A stretch of 64,000 bases of DNA from Villigracilis sp900696595 (GTDB lineage Bacteria > Chloroflexota > Anaerolineae > Anaerolineales > Villigracilaceae). The DNA lies in assembly GCA_030263615.1 (NCBI GenBank), contig SZPH01000001.1, positions 76,629 to 140,628 of the forward strand, given 5' to 3'. Shown here piece after piece: positions 17,287 to 25,088 of this stretch (its first letter is position 1; every line of letters starts with the position of its first letter). The notes beneath the pieces were generated by a model, which saw only the letters and a program-made list of their open reading frames with translations, made no database searches and had not been told where the DNA came from. Both the position numbers and the translations under genes were made by a program.

Positions 17287-18579
17287 TTATTCCACTCCTG
17301 CCGGGAAGAGCGTCGTCTCCCGCCCGTTCCCTTTTCCCAACTTCAGCAAGGAGGCGCCGACCGCCGCAAACAGCATGACCATTAATGCGGGAAAATTGTT
17401 GGCAAGAAAAGACGGTTTGTTCGCAGGGGGGTAAAGCGTCGAGAAATAGGCGAGAGACAATACGAGCGCCATGATTCTAAGCGAGATTCGCGCTCCCCCC
17501 TTCCCTTCCGCGCTGTCGCGAGAGGAAAGATGCAAAAGCAGGAGCGCGGTTGGCGCGGCAAGGATGGATAGTTTGTAGTCGTGGCTGACGGAGGGAATCA
17601 ACATCGCCCCAAGCGAGCAGGCGAGCAGCAACTGCGGGTCAACGCCCTTTCGATTTTGCCGGTACGCCGCGGCGGCGGTCGTCGCGACGGACGCGACGAC
17701 GACCATCAACAACAGCAGTTTTACCGCCGCAAAGCGCCCGTCCAGCCACGGCTGGCTGTTCTCCAGCGCGAGATAGGAATGGATGGAATGGTTGCCGACC
17801 CAGACGAAAGGGTAACTCGACTGCTCTTTCACCGCCGCGATGAAATCCATGAATGGGCCGGACCCAAGCGCGAAGAGAAAAAGAATATTGGCGGCGGCGA
17901 TTCCGGCCGTTCTTTTGACGTTGCCCTTCCAATCCCGCCAGTCCGCTACGAACAGGAATATGAAGATAAACGGATAGACCTTGAGTTGAACGGCGATCGT
18001 GAAAAGAAAATACGCGAGAAGGCGCAACCGTTCCCGATGATGAAAGAGCCATACGCCCAGAAGGCAAAGGAAGACCGCGATCAGGTTGAACTGTCCGCGC
18101 TCGATCTCAAATTGAAAACCGTAGGAGAACACCCCGCTTGCCAGGCACAGAATTTCCAATGCGCCGACAACTTTTATGGGCGCCCGATCTTCCTGGCGCA
18201 ACAAACGCGACGACGCAAGGATCGAGAACGTGTAAAGGAGAAAGTTTATAATCGTCACCGCCCTATATGCCGATGTAAACTCGACGAAGACCAGCGGCGC
18301 AAAGAACACACTGGCAAGCGGCGGATAAAGGTTTTGTCCAATATATGGGGTTTTACCTTCGACCAGCCATGACCTGCTATAACTGAGCATCTGCTCCAGA
18401 TCTGCGCCGGCGAAGTCCGCCGCCGGAACCCCCTGCCAGTACTGCATTGCCGGGGCGGATAGGAAGACCGGATATACAAAGAAGAAAAAATGCGATAAAA
18501 GGAATCCAGCCAGCGCCCAGACAAACAGGGGAATATCCGACAGGAATTGGAAAAGCGCCCGCGCCGACGTTTTGACCAT
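17287..18579 (-). CDS. GT87/DUF2029-type polyprenol-dependent glycosyltransferase
   Basis: 430 aa, ~10-12 hydrophobic segments. Features of the GT-C/DUF2029 (GT87) family: an early acidic loop after the first segment (AADFAGADLEQMLSYSRSWL), NLYPPLASVFFAPLV, ERGQFNLIAVFLCLLGVW and LKVYPFIFIFLFV. Such enzymes transfer sugars from polyprenyl-phosphate donors outside the cytoplasm. First gene of a two-gene unit with the acyltransferase. Promoter TTGTTA-17-TATAAT at 18592-18620. Confidence 0.75.
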   Translation of the reverse strand: MVKTSARALFQFLSDIPLFVWALAGFLLSHFFFFVYPVFLSAPAMQYWQGVPAADFAGADLEQMLSYSRSWLVEGKTPYIGQNLYPPLASVFFAPLVFVEFTSAYRAVTIINFLLYTFSILASSRLLRQEDRAPIKVVGALEILCLASGVFSYGFQFEIERGQFNLIAVFLCLLGVWLFHHRERLRLLAYFLFTIAVQLKVYPFIFIFLFVADWRDWKGNVKRTAGIAAANILFLFALGSGPFMDFIAAVKEQSSYPFVWVGNHSIHSYLALENSQPWLDGRFAAVKLLLLMVVVASVATTAAAAYRQNRKGVDPQLLLACSLGAMLIPSVSHDYKLSILAAPTALLLLHLSSRDSAEGKGGARISLRIMALVLSLAYFSTLYPPANKPSFLANNFPALMVMLFAAVGASLLKLGKGNGRETTLFPAGVE

Positions 18580-18591
18580 GTGCAGGCGGCA

Positions 18592-18620
18592 ATTATACGA
18601 AACTGCCGACGGAATAACAA
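18592..18620 (-). promoter_or_regulatory. Promoter of the GT87-acyltransferase unit
   Basis: Minus strand: TTGTTA (18620-18615), 17-base spacer, consensus TATAAT (18597-18592); 12 bases to the ATG at 18579, giving only a ~5-base leader. Confidence 0.6.
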
Positions 18621-18635
18621 CCTTGAAAAACTGTG

Positions 18636-18641
18636 TAAAAT
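18636..18641 (+). promoter_or_regulatory. -10 box of nnr, close to the start codon
   Basis: TAAAAT 6 bases before the ATG at 18648; no recognisable -35 at 16-18 bases. Fits the leaderless layout seen for several other genes here. Confidence 0.35.
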
Positions 18642-18647
18642 AAGGTT

Positions 18648-20198
18648 ATGAAACTCGCCGCCGTCTCCCAAATGCGCGCCATCGAAAAAGAAGCCGACTC
18701 CAAGGGCGTCTCCTACGCTCAAATGATGGAGAACGCCGGGCGCGGGCTGGCGGATATTGCCGATATGCTCGGCGCTGAAGGCGGGTGGAAGACTGTAACG
18801 GGCATCGTCGGCTCCGGCAACAACGGCGGCGACACGCTGATTGCGCTGTCGCGGCTTGCCGAAGCGGGCTGGCGCACGCACGCCTACCTCGTCAACCGCA
18901 AGACGGCTGGCGACCCGCTGGTGACTCGTTATCTAAAATCCGGCGGCGACGTTACGCAGTTTTCGAGCGACACCAATTTCGAATCCCTGCAAGAATTTTT
19001 AGAGGATTCAGACCTCCTGCTGGATGGACTGCTTGGGACGGGCGTCAAACTCCCGTTGAAGGAAGAAGCGGCTCTCTTCCTCACCGGCTTGACCTTGATC
19101 CTCGACATGCTCGAAGCCCCGCCTTTCGTCGTCGCTGTGGATTGCCCCTCCGGCGTGGATTGCGATACGGGCGCGTGCGCCGATGAAACCCTGCGCGCCG
19201 ATCTCACCGCGACAATGGCGGCGGCAAAACAGGGTTTGCTCAAACTTCCCGCTTTCGAACGCATCGGCGAACTTGAACTCGTTGACATCGGACTGCCCCC
19301 CAATCTTGACGCGCTTAAATCTCTGGATACGGATGTCGCCGATGCGGCGTCTGTTTCTGCGATGTTGCCGGAACGAAACCCCGCTTCTCACAAAGGGACG
19401 TTTGGCGCGGCGTTCGTGGCGGCGGGTTCGACATCCTACACCGGGGCGGCGCTTCTCGCAGGCAAAGCCGCCTACCGAATCGGCGCGGGCTTGGTGACGA
19501 TGGCTGTGCCGGAATCTTTGCACGCCGCTCTTGCGGGTCATCTTCCCGAGGCGACGTGGGTTTTACTGCAACACGAACATGGATTTATCTCAGAACAGGC
19601 TTGCCGTCACGTTCTAACGAATTTGGATCGCGCGACGGCGGCCTTGATCGGTCCGGGGTTGGGCGATAAACACACGACGAAATTGTTCATCGAACAACTC
19701 CTGCCGAAACTCGAACTCCCCGCCGTGTTCGACGCCGACGGCTTGCGCCATCTTGCGGGGATTCAGGACTGGAGCGAAAAAATAAAGCAATGCGCGGTCC
19801 TGACCCCTCACCCCGGAGAGATGTCCGCCATGACCGGGCTGTCGAGTTCCGAGATTCAATTGAACCGTAATGAAATCGCCGGAAAATTCGCGAAAGAGTG
19901 GGGACACGTCGTCGTTTTGAAAGGGGCCTTCACCGTCGTCGCCGCGCCCGACGGGAGAAAGACCGTCATCCCTGTCGCCACAGCCGCCCTCGCCCGCGCC
20001 GGGACCGGGGATGTGCTGGCCGGGCTAATTGTCGGTTTGCGCGCACAGGGAGTAGGCGCGTATGAATCCGCCCTTGCGGGCGCGTACATCCATGGGCAAG
20101 CGGGACTCCGCGCCGCCGAAATCTACGGAACAACCGCCTCCATCCTCGCCAGCGACGTATTGGATTTTGTCCCGGACGCAATTGCCCGGATGGAATAG
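18648..20198 (+). CDS. nnr: Bifunctional NAD(P)H-hydrate epimerase / ADP-dependent dehydratase
   Basis: 516 aa. N-terminal YjeF-N domain (~1-215: QMRAIEKEADSKGVSYAQMMENAGRGLAD, IVGSGNNGGD, DLLLDGLLGTGVKLPL, VDCPSGVDCDTG) interconverts R and S NAD(P)H hydrates. The C-terminal ribokinase-fold domain (~225-510: NPASHKGTFGAAFVAAGS, TPHPGEMSAMTG, VVLKGAFTVVAAPDG, ALARAGTGDVLAGLIVGL, AYIHGQAGLRAAE) uses ADP to dehydrate the S-hydrate back to NAD(P)H. Standard two-domain length. The start at 18648 has no ribosome-binding site and lies 6 bases after TAAAAT. Confidence 0.95.
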   Translation: MKLAAVSQMRAIEKEADSKGVSYAQMMENAGRGLADIADMLGAEGGWKTVTGIVGSGNNGGDTLIALSRLAEAGWRTHAYLVNRKTAGDPLVTRYLKSGGDVTQFSSDTNFESLQEFLEDSDLLLDGLLGTGVKLPLKEEAALFLTGLTLILDMLEAPPFVVAVDCPSGVDCDTGACADETLRADLTATMAAAKQGLLKLPAFERIGELELVDIGLPPNLDALKSLDTDVADAASVSAMLPERNPASHKGTFGAAFVAAGSTSYTGAALLAGKAAYRIGAGLVTMAVPESLHAALAGHLPEATWVLLQHEHGFISEQACRHVLTNLDRATAALIGPGLGDKHTTKLFIEQLLPKLELPAVFDADGLRHLAGIQDWSEKIKQCAVLTPHPGEMSAMTGLSSSEIQLNRNEIAGKFAKEWGHVVVLKGAFTVVAAPDGRKTVIPVATAALARAGTGDVLAGLIVGLRAQGVGAYESALAGAYIHGQAGLRAAEIYGTTASILASDVLDFVPDAIARME

Positions 20199-20204
20199 TT
20201 CCGC

Positions 20205-20236
20205 AAAAAAAACAGCCCGCCTTCCGACGGACTGTT
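20205..20236 (-). terminator. Rho-independent terminator of the SPFH gene
   Basis: On the minus strand an 11-bp stem with two G-U pairs, GGAA loop, then eight T. It ends the SPFH-HTH transcript and also lies just beyond the nnr stop codon. Confidence 0.8.
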
Positions 20237-20248
20237 CTCAATTACCAC

Positions 20249-20292
20249 GCTCTAATCTCTAATCTCTAATCTCTATTCCCCAACCGCCAATC
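20249..20292. repeat. CTCTAAT tandem repeat
   Basis: Units of CTCTAAT repeated three to four times then CTCTATTCCCCAACCGCCAATCC, directly beside the stop codon of the SPFH gene. Same motif family as the arrays at 8872-9010 and 38905-38936. Confidence 0.6.
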
Positions 20293-20293
20293 C

Positions 20294-21343
20294 CTAACTG
20301 TTCATGAACGCTTCGAGATTCTCCTTGCTGATGCGATATGCCTTGCCGACCTTCTTGGCTTTCAGGCTATTATCCTTGATGGCTTCGAGGATGTCGTCCT
20401 CTGTCACCTTCATGAACTGAGCCGCCTCGGCGGGGGTCATAATGTCGGGCATTTTCGCCGCGCCGCCAGCCGCCGCGCCGCCGCCGGGAGCTTGAAATCC
20501 GCCTTGAAGCGCCTGGCCCATGAGGTTGCCAATGCCCATGCCTGCGCCAATTCCGGCTGTAAGCCCCGCGCCGCCGCTTTGGTTGTTCGCCGCTTCGCGC
20601 ATGGCGTCCGCCGCCTGCAATTGGGCGTAGATCGCCGGGTCGAGCAAACCAGCGTCCCGCAATTCCTGAGCCGACTTGGTGCTGGGCTTGAGACTGCCGA
20701 TGTAGAAGGTCTTGAGCGTCAAACCGAGCGCTTCGAAGTCATCCTTGCCCTTTACGCGCACAGCGGCGCCCAATTCTTCATTCATGCCGCTGATTTTGGC
20801 GGCGAGGCTTTGGGTGGTGTTGCTGAACTCGCCCAACACGTCGGTTAATTTGGCGACCAGCATGGTCTTGAGCCGCTCTTCGATCTCCGAAGTGCGATAA
20901 GAGCCGGTCGCGCCGACGATCTGGGTCACAAATTGCTGAGGATCTTTCACCTGGAATGAAAACGTCCCGAAGCCTTGAATGAACAGATAGCCGAGACCCT
21001 TCCCGGGAGTTTCGACGAGGATCGGTTGCGAGGTGCCCCATTTCCTGTTTGGGAATTCCTTCTTTGAGACAAAGTAGACTTCGGCGGGGAAGGGGGTGCG
21101 GTCGTTAAACGCCTTGCCGATGAAATCAATCAGTTTCGGGATGTTCGCCGTGGCGATGGTGTGCCGCCCGGCTTTGAACACATCCAGCGCGTTGCCGTCG
21201 CGGAAGAACACCGCCGTCTGACTCTCGCGCACGATCACCTGCGACCCGATGCGGAAATCGCCGATGCCCTCTTCGGGGAAGCGATGCACAATCTCATCGT
21301 TCATTTCGTTCGGGTATTCAATGACGTCGAAAATTCTTGCCAT
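20294..21343 (-). CDS. SPFH/band-7 domain protein with C-terminal excisionase-type HTH
   Basis: 349 aa. Residues ~20-215 are an SPFH domain of the YdjI/virion-core-protein-like group (VIEYPNEMNDEIVHRFPEEG, GSQVIVRESQTAVFFRDG, FSFQVKDPQQFVTQIVG). A Gly/Ala-rich stretch (~265-295) follows, and then MTPAEAAQFMKVTEDDILEAIKDNSLKAKKVGKAYRISKENLEAF, a complete excisionase/MerR-like helix-turn-helix (HTH_17). SPFH proteins oligomerise at membranes; the HTH suggests binding of DNA or of a partner, which is inference. Strong ribosome-binding site AAAGGAG and promoter TTGACC-16-TATAAT upstream. Confidence 0.85.
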   Translation of the reverse strand: MARIFDVIEYPNEMNDEIVHRFPEEGIGDFRIGSQVIVRESQTAVFFRDGNALDVFKAGRHTIATANIPKLIDFIGKAFNDRTPFPAEVYFVSKKEFPNRKWGTSQPILVETPGKGLGYLFIQGFGTFSFQVKDPQQFVTQIVGATGSYRTSEIEERLKTMLVAKLTDVLGEFSNTTQSLAAKISGMNEELGAAVRVKGKDDFEALGLTLKTFYIGSLKPSTKSAQELRDAGLLDPAIYAQLQAADAMREAANNQSGGAGLTAGIGAGMGIGNLMGQALQGGFQAPGGGAAAGGAAKMPDIMTPAEAAQFMKVTEDDILEAIKDNSLKAKKVGKAYRISKENLEAFMNS

Positions 21344-21374
21344 GGTTTCTCTCCTTTAAGTGAATAACAATTTT

Positions 21375-21402
21375 ATTATAGTCCAACTGATTTTGGGGTC
21401 AA
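21375..21402 (-). promoter_or_regulatory. Promoter of the SPFH-HTH gene
   Basis: Minus strand: TTGACC (21402-21397), 16-base spacer, TATAAT (21380-21375). A ~25-base leader with AAAGGAG follows before the ATG at 21343. Confidence 0.65.
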
Positions 21403-21500
21403 GAACCGTATTTCCTATTCATCTACGCCGCATGGAAAAATTCGTTTCCGTTCGCTGCCTACTTTCCGCTTTCTACTCGCCGCGCCCCACCGACCGCTTT

Positions 21501-22319
21501 TCACTGATTACCGATCACTGCCCGCTTACCCCCTCTCATCTGCCTGCCCGTTCCCTTGTCGCGCACCATCAACACCTCCGCCATAATACTCACCGCAATT
21601 TCCTCCGGCGTTTCGGCTTGCAATTCCAGCCCTATCGGCGAATGGACTTTGGCGATCAATTCATCCTTCACGCCCTTTTCCTTTAATGCCTTGACGGTCG
21701 TCGCCCAGCGTCGTTTTGAACCGATTACGCCGATGTAAGCCGCTTCCGATTCCAGGAGCGGAGGCAGACCGTGCGCATCCACACCGGACCCGCGGCTGGT
21801 CACCGCCAAATAGGTCCGATTCGTGATCTTGAGCGACTCTGCCAATTTCCCCATCTCGATTGGGAGATACTCGTCCGCGCCGGGCGTCGCTTCAGGGGTG
21901 CAGAACTCCGCCCGGTCATCGCTGACGACGACGTGGAAACCGAGCCACTTCGCCAGGTGAACGACGGCTTTGCCGACATGCCCCGCGCCGATTACCACGA
22001 GAGTTGGAGCCGGAAGAATCGGTTCCACAAACACCTCCACCTGGCCGCCGCATACGCCGGGGTCGCCGCGCGAAGGGTCTGCCATGTTGTAATGCAGATA
22101 ACGCGGCGTTCCGTCGCTGATCGCCATCCAGGCTTCGTCGAGGACGCGATGCTCCAAATCTCCGCCGCCGACCGTGCCTATGAATTTACCGTCGGGATAC
22201 ACGAGCATTTTACTGCCCACGTGGCGCGGCGTGGAGCCTTCGCTTTTCACAACCGTGCATAGCGCGGCGGGCTGGTTGTTTTTTTCGAGTTCGGATAAGG
22301 CTTTGTAAAGTGAGGTCAT
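21501..22319 (-). CDS. xdhC: XdhC family molybdenum cofactor insertion/maturation protein
   Basis: 272 aa from ATG 22319 (MTSLYKAL). N-terminal XdhC/CoxI domain (AALCTVVKSEGSTPRHVGSKMLVYPDGKFIGTVGGGDLE) and a C-terminal Rossmann domain (TLVVIGAGHVGKAVVHLAKWLGFHVVVSDDR, YLAVTSRGSGVDAHGLPPLL, YIGVIGSKRRW, KVHSPIGLELQAETPEEIAVSIMAEVL). XdhC binds the molybdenum cofactor, aids its sulfuration and inserts it into xanthine dehydrogenase-type enzymes. Last gene of the molybdenum hydroxylase operon, separated from the Mo subunit by a duplicated 50-bp palindromic repeat. Confidence 0.93.
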   Translation of the reverse strand: MTSLYKALSELEKNNQPAALCTVVKSEGSTPRHVGSKMLVYPDGKFIGTVGGGDLEHRVLDEAWMAISDGTPRYLHYNMADPSRGDPGVCGGQVEVFVEPILPAPTLVVIGAGHVGKAVVHLAKWLGFHVVVSDDRAEFCTPEATPGADEYLPIEMGKLAESLKITNRTYLAVTSRGSGVDAHGLPPLLESEAAYIGVIGSKRRWATTVKALKEKGVKDELIAKVHSPIGLELQAETPEEIAVSIMAEVLMVRDKGTGRQMRGGKRAVIGNQ

Positions 22320-22328
22320 GATAATCAA

Positions 22329-22440
22329 GTACGGCAAAATTCATCTTGCCCTCGCGCGGCGTCGCAAAGTAAACTTTGCGGTACGGCAAAATTCATCTTG
22401 CCCTCGCGGCGTCGCAAAGTAAACTTTGCGGTACGGCGTT
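22329..22440. repeat. Tandem duplication of a ~50-bp palindrome-rich unit
   Basis: Two near-identical head-to-tail copies, 22329-22380 (52 bp) and 22381-22430 (50 bp), differing only by a CG insertion, plus the first bases of a third (GTACGGC). Each copy has a perfect 8-bp hairpin CGCAAAGT-AA-ACTTTGCG and a GGCAA/TTGCC pair. It fills the whole gap between the Mo-subunit stop and xdhC. Confidence 0.85.
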
Positions 22441-24644
22441 TATTTGATCTTCCCCAACGCCCGCAGCACTCGTTCCGGTGTGAAGGGGAATTCGTTCATC
22501 CAGACGCCGGTCGCGTCGTGTATGGCGGCGGCGATGGCGGGAGCGACGGGCAAATATGGCAGTTCGCCCATACCGCGCGCCCCCCAGGGACCGTTTGGGT
22601 CGGGCGCTTCCACGAGTACCGACTCGACTTTTTCCGGGATGTCCCGGATCGTCGGGATGAGATATGTGCTGAACTGGTCGGTCAATACCCGTCCGTCCTT
22701 GGTTTTGAAGTCCTCCAATACGGCGTAGCCGTGCGCCTGGACGACGGCGCCTTCGATCTGACCGACGACCAGGTCGGGGTTGATGGCTTTGCCCACGTCG
22801 TCCGCCGAGACGACGCGTTTTACGCGCACATGACCGGTCTCGGTGTCCACTTCCACATCCACAGCCTGGGCAACATACGCGTACTGAAAGTTCGGCATCG
22901 AGTATCCGGTTTCGGAATCCATCTTTGTAGTCGGCGGAGCGAAGTATTGAAATTCGGCGATTGCGGGGCGCTCTTCGGCTTTCCATTTTTCGAGAGCCGC
23001 CTCTGCCGCGCCTTTGACCGAGTTGCCAGCCATGAATGTTAGCCGTGAAGCGGAAGCAGAACCGGGGTCGCCTTGTGTCGCCGAATCGGACGCGCGCAGT
23101 TCGATCATGCTCATCGGCGCGCCGAGGACATGCGCCGCCATCTGCGTCATCGCCGTATGGAAACCCTGTCCCACTTCCGCGCCCGCGTGATGCAACACGA
23201 CGCGTTCCATTGCGGTGTTCCCGTGTATCTCGACCTTCGCCCAGCAGTTTTCCTTATAACCGAATGAAAACCCGACGTTCTTGAACCCAGCCGCAAACCC
23301 GCGCCCTTTGGCGATTGCGCCCCGCGCCTTGCGTTTCGAGTTTTGCGTTTTACCCTTGCTGTTTTTTTTCCATTTGAACGCGTCCCGCGCCGTTGCGATT
23401 GTATCAACCACGCTGACCGGTGTGGGGACGGGCGTCCCAACGTTCAGCAGATCGCCTTCGCGCAAAGCGTTCTTCAAGCGGAATTCGACCGGGTCCATGC
23501 CGAGTTTTTCGGCGAGTTTGTTCATCTGACTTTCCGCCATGAACAGGGCTTGCGGAGCGCCGAAGCCGCGAAATGCCGCGCCGGGAATGTTGTTGGTATA
23601 AACGCCGTACACGTCCGTCTTGACGTTTGGAATCGCGTAAGGTCCTGTGGATGTGATCGTGGCGTTTCCCAGAACCTTGTTGGTGGTGTACATGTACGCG
23701 CCGCCGTCGCCGATGATCTCGTTTTGCGCGGCGATTAATTTGCCGTGTTTTGTCGCGCCCCATTTGGCGCGCAGGATGACGGCGTGACGTTTGCCGTGAC
23801 CGATGATCGATTCCCGCCGCGACCAGACGATTTTCACCGGGCGTTTTAATTTCATCGCCGCCAGGGCAAGGACGATCTGCACCGAGAGGTCTTCGCGCCC
23901 GCCGAAGGCGCCGCCGATGGCGGGGTAGATCACGCGAATTTTTTCCTCCTGTACGTCCAGCGCGCGCGCGATGGATTTTCGGTCGGCATGAGTCCATTGA
24001 CCGGCGCTTTCGACGACGACCCTGCCTTCCGAGTCGAGATACGCCAGCCCCGCTTCAGGCTGGAGGTAGGCGTGTTCCTGAACCGGAGTGCGATACTCCG
24101 CCTCGACAATCGCTGCGGCTTTGGCGAAGCCTTCGTCCACGTTCCCTTTGCGAATCTTGTAATGGACGCACACATTCGAGTCGCCCCGATCCGGGTGGAG
24201 GAGAGGCGCGTCGGAGGCCATCGCCGCTATCGGGTCGGAGAGAGGCGGGAGGTCTTCGTAATCCACTTCGATGAGTTTGATCGCGTCCGCCGCGTGAGAT
24301 TCTGATTCCGCCACAACGACAGCGACCTGATCTCCGACGAAACGGACGATGTCAGCAGAGGGTTTGCTCGAGCCGGGACCGCACAACACGGGCTGGTCTG
24401 GGATCTGCAATCCATATTCGTTGACAGGAACATCTTTTGCAGTATAGACCGCGACGACCCCGGGAGATGCAAGCGCTTTTTCGACGCGAATATTGCGCAC
24501 ACGCGCATGTGGGCGTTCTGCCATGAGGATCTTCATGAACGTCATGCCGGTCATGGAGAGATCGCCGGAATATTGCGCTTCGCCCGTCACTTTGCCGGGC
24601 GCGTCCGTGCGGGATGGGGAGTTTCCAACGGTTTCTTTGTGCAT
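22440..24644 (-). CDS. Xanthine dehydrogenase family, molybdenum-binding subunit
   Basis: 734 aa, full length for the family. It begins NSPSRTDAPGKVTGEAQYSGD (aldehyde oxidase/xanthine dehydrogenase a/b hammerhead domain) and continues with the Mo-pyranopterin domains: GGAFGGRED, GAAFRGFGAPQALFMAE, KLGMDPVEFRLKNA, AGAEVGQGFHTAMTQ, GDPGSASASR and the catalytic Glu E694 in ARGMGELPYLP. The CO dehydrogenase signature AYxCSFR is absent, so it is a purine/aldehyde-type hydroxylase; the substrate is not readable. It sits in an operon with the FAD-FeS fusion and xdhC. Confidence 0.92.
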   Translation of the reverse strand: MHKETVGNSPSRTDAPGKVTGEAQYSGDLSMTGMTFMKILMAERPHARVRNIRVEKALASPGVVAVYTAKDVPVNEYGLQIPDQPVLCGPGSSKPSADIVRFVGDQVAVVVAESESHAADAIKLIEVDYEDLPPLSDPIAAMASDAPLLHPDRGDSNVCVHYKIRKGNVDEGFAKAAAIVEAEYRTPVQEHAYLQPEAGLAYLDSEGRVVVESAGQWTHADRKSIARALDVQEEKIRVIYPAIGGAFGGREDLSVQIVLALAAMKLKRPVKIVWSRRESIIGHGKRHAVILRAKWGATKHGKLIAAQNEIIGDGGAYMYTTNKVLGNATITSTGPYAIPNVKTDVYGVYTNNIPGAAFRGFGAPQALFMAESQMNKLAEKLGMDPVEFRLKNALREGDLLNVGTPVPTPVSVVDTIATARDAFKWKKNSKGKTQNSKRKARGAIAKGRGFAAGFKNVGFSFGYKENCWAKVEIHGNTAMERVVLHHAGAEVGQGFHTAMTQMAAHVLGAPMSMIELRASDSATQGDPGSASASRLTFMAGNSVKGAAEAALEKWKAEERPAIAEFQYFAPPTTKMDSETGYSMPNFQYAYVAQAVDVEVDTETGHVRVKRVVSADDVGKAINPDLVVGQIEGAVVQAHGYAVLEDFKTKDGRVLTDQFSTYLIPTIRDIPEKVESVLVEAPDPNGPWGARGMGELPYLPVAPAIAAAIHDATGVWMNEFPFTPERVLRALGKIK

Positions 24645-24650
24645 GGCGCG

Positions 24651-25073
24651 CTATCGTTTGTAGGTTTTTGCCCTGAATTTCGGGGGCGGCTCGTCGAGCG
24701 GTCCATAACGGGAGGGGCCCACCATGCGGTAGACGACCGCGTAGCTGAACGAAAATAACCCGCTCAGCAATATCATGTAGATGATGCCCGCGGCGGCTTT
24801 GGCGTAGAAATGCTGGGTGTTTGTGATCGGGCTGAGGAGGGTCATCAGACCCGTTGACTTGTAGAATATATCCGGGTAACGCGGCGTGCCTAATAATTGA
24901 TAGGGAATGGTGTAGCCCTTTGCCAGCGCAGCGTCTATCGTAAGCGCTCCCGCCATCATGGAGATGATGGGGACTATGATCATCATCACGCAGCCGATTC
25001 CCCGCCAGATGTAATGCGGCTGTTTGTTCCTTTCCTTTACCTTGACCAATGCGGAACTTCTGTATTTGCTCAT
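24651..25073 (-). CDS. Small membrane protein inside the molybdenum hydroxylase operon
   Basis: 140 aa, not recognised. Two clear hydrophobic segments, residues ~25-47 (IGCVMMIIVPIISMMAGALT) and ~90-112 (AAAGIIYMILLSGLFSFSYAVV), with a basic N terminus and a basic, proline-rich C terminus. It lies 15 bases after the FAD-FeS gene and 6 bases before the Mo-subunit gene, so it must be cotranscribed. It could anchor the otherwise soluble hydroxylase to the membrane or link it to an electron acceptor; this is only inferred from position. No cofactor motif is seen. Confidence 0.75.
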   Translation of the reverse strand: MSKYRSSALVKVKERNKQPHYIWRGIGCVMMIIVPIISMMAGALTIDAALAKGYTIPYQLLGTPRYPDIFYKSTGLMTLLSPITNTQHFYAKAAAGIIYMILLSGLFSFSYAVVYRMVGPSRYGPLDEPPPKFRAKTYKR

Positions 25074-25088
25074 GACAGCCTCGTTTCT

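Noticed and set aside
22440..24644. CO dehydrogenase large subunit
   Set aside because: The AYxCSFR active-site motif is missing; GAAFRGFGAPQ is present, as in purine/aldehyde-type hydroxylases.
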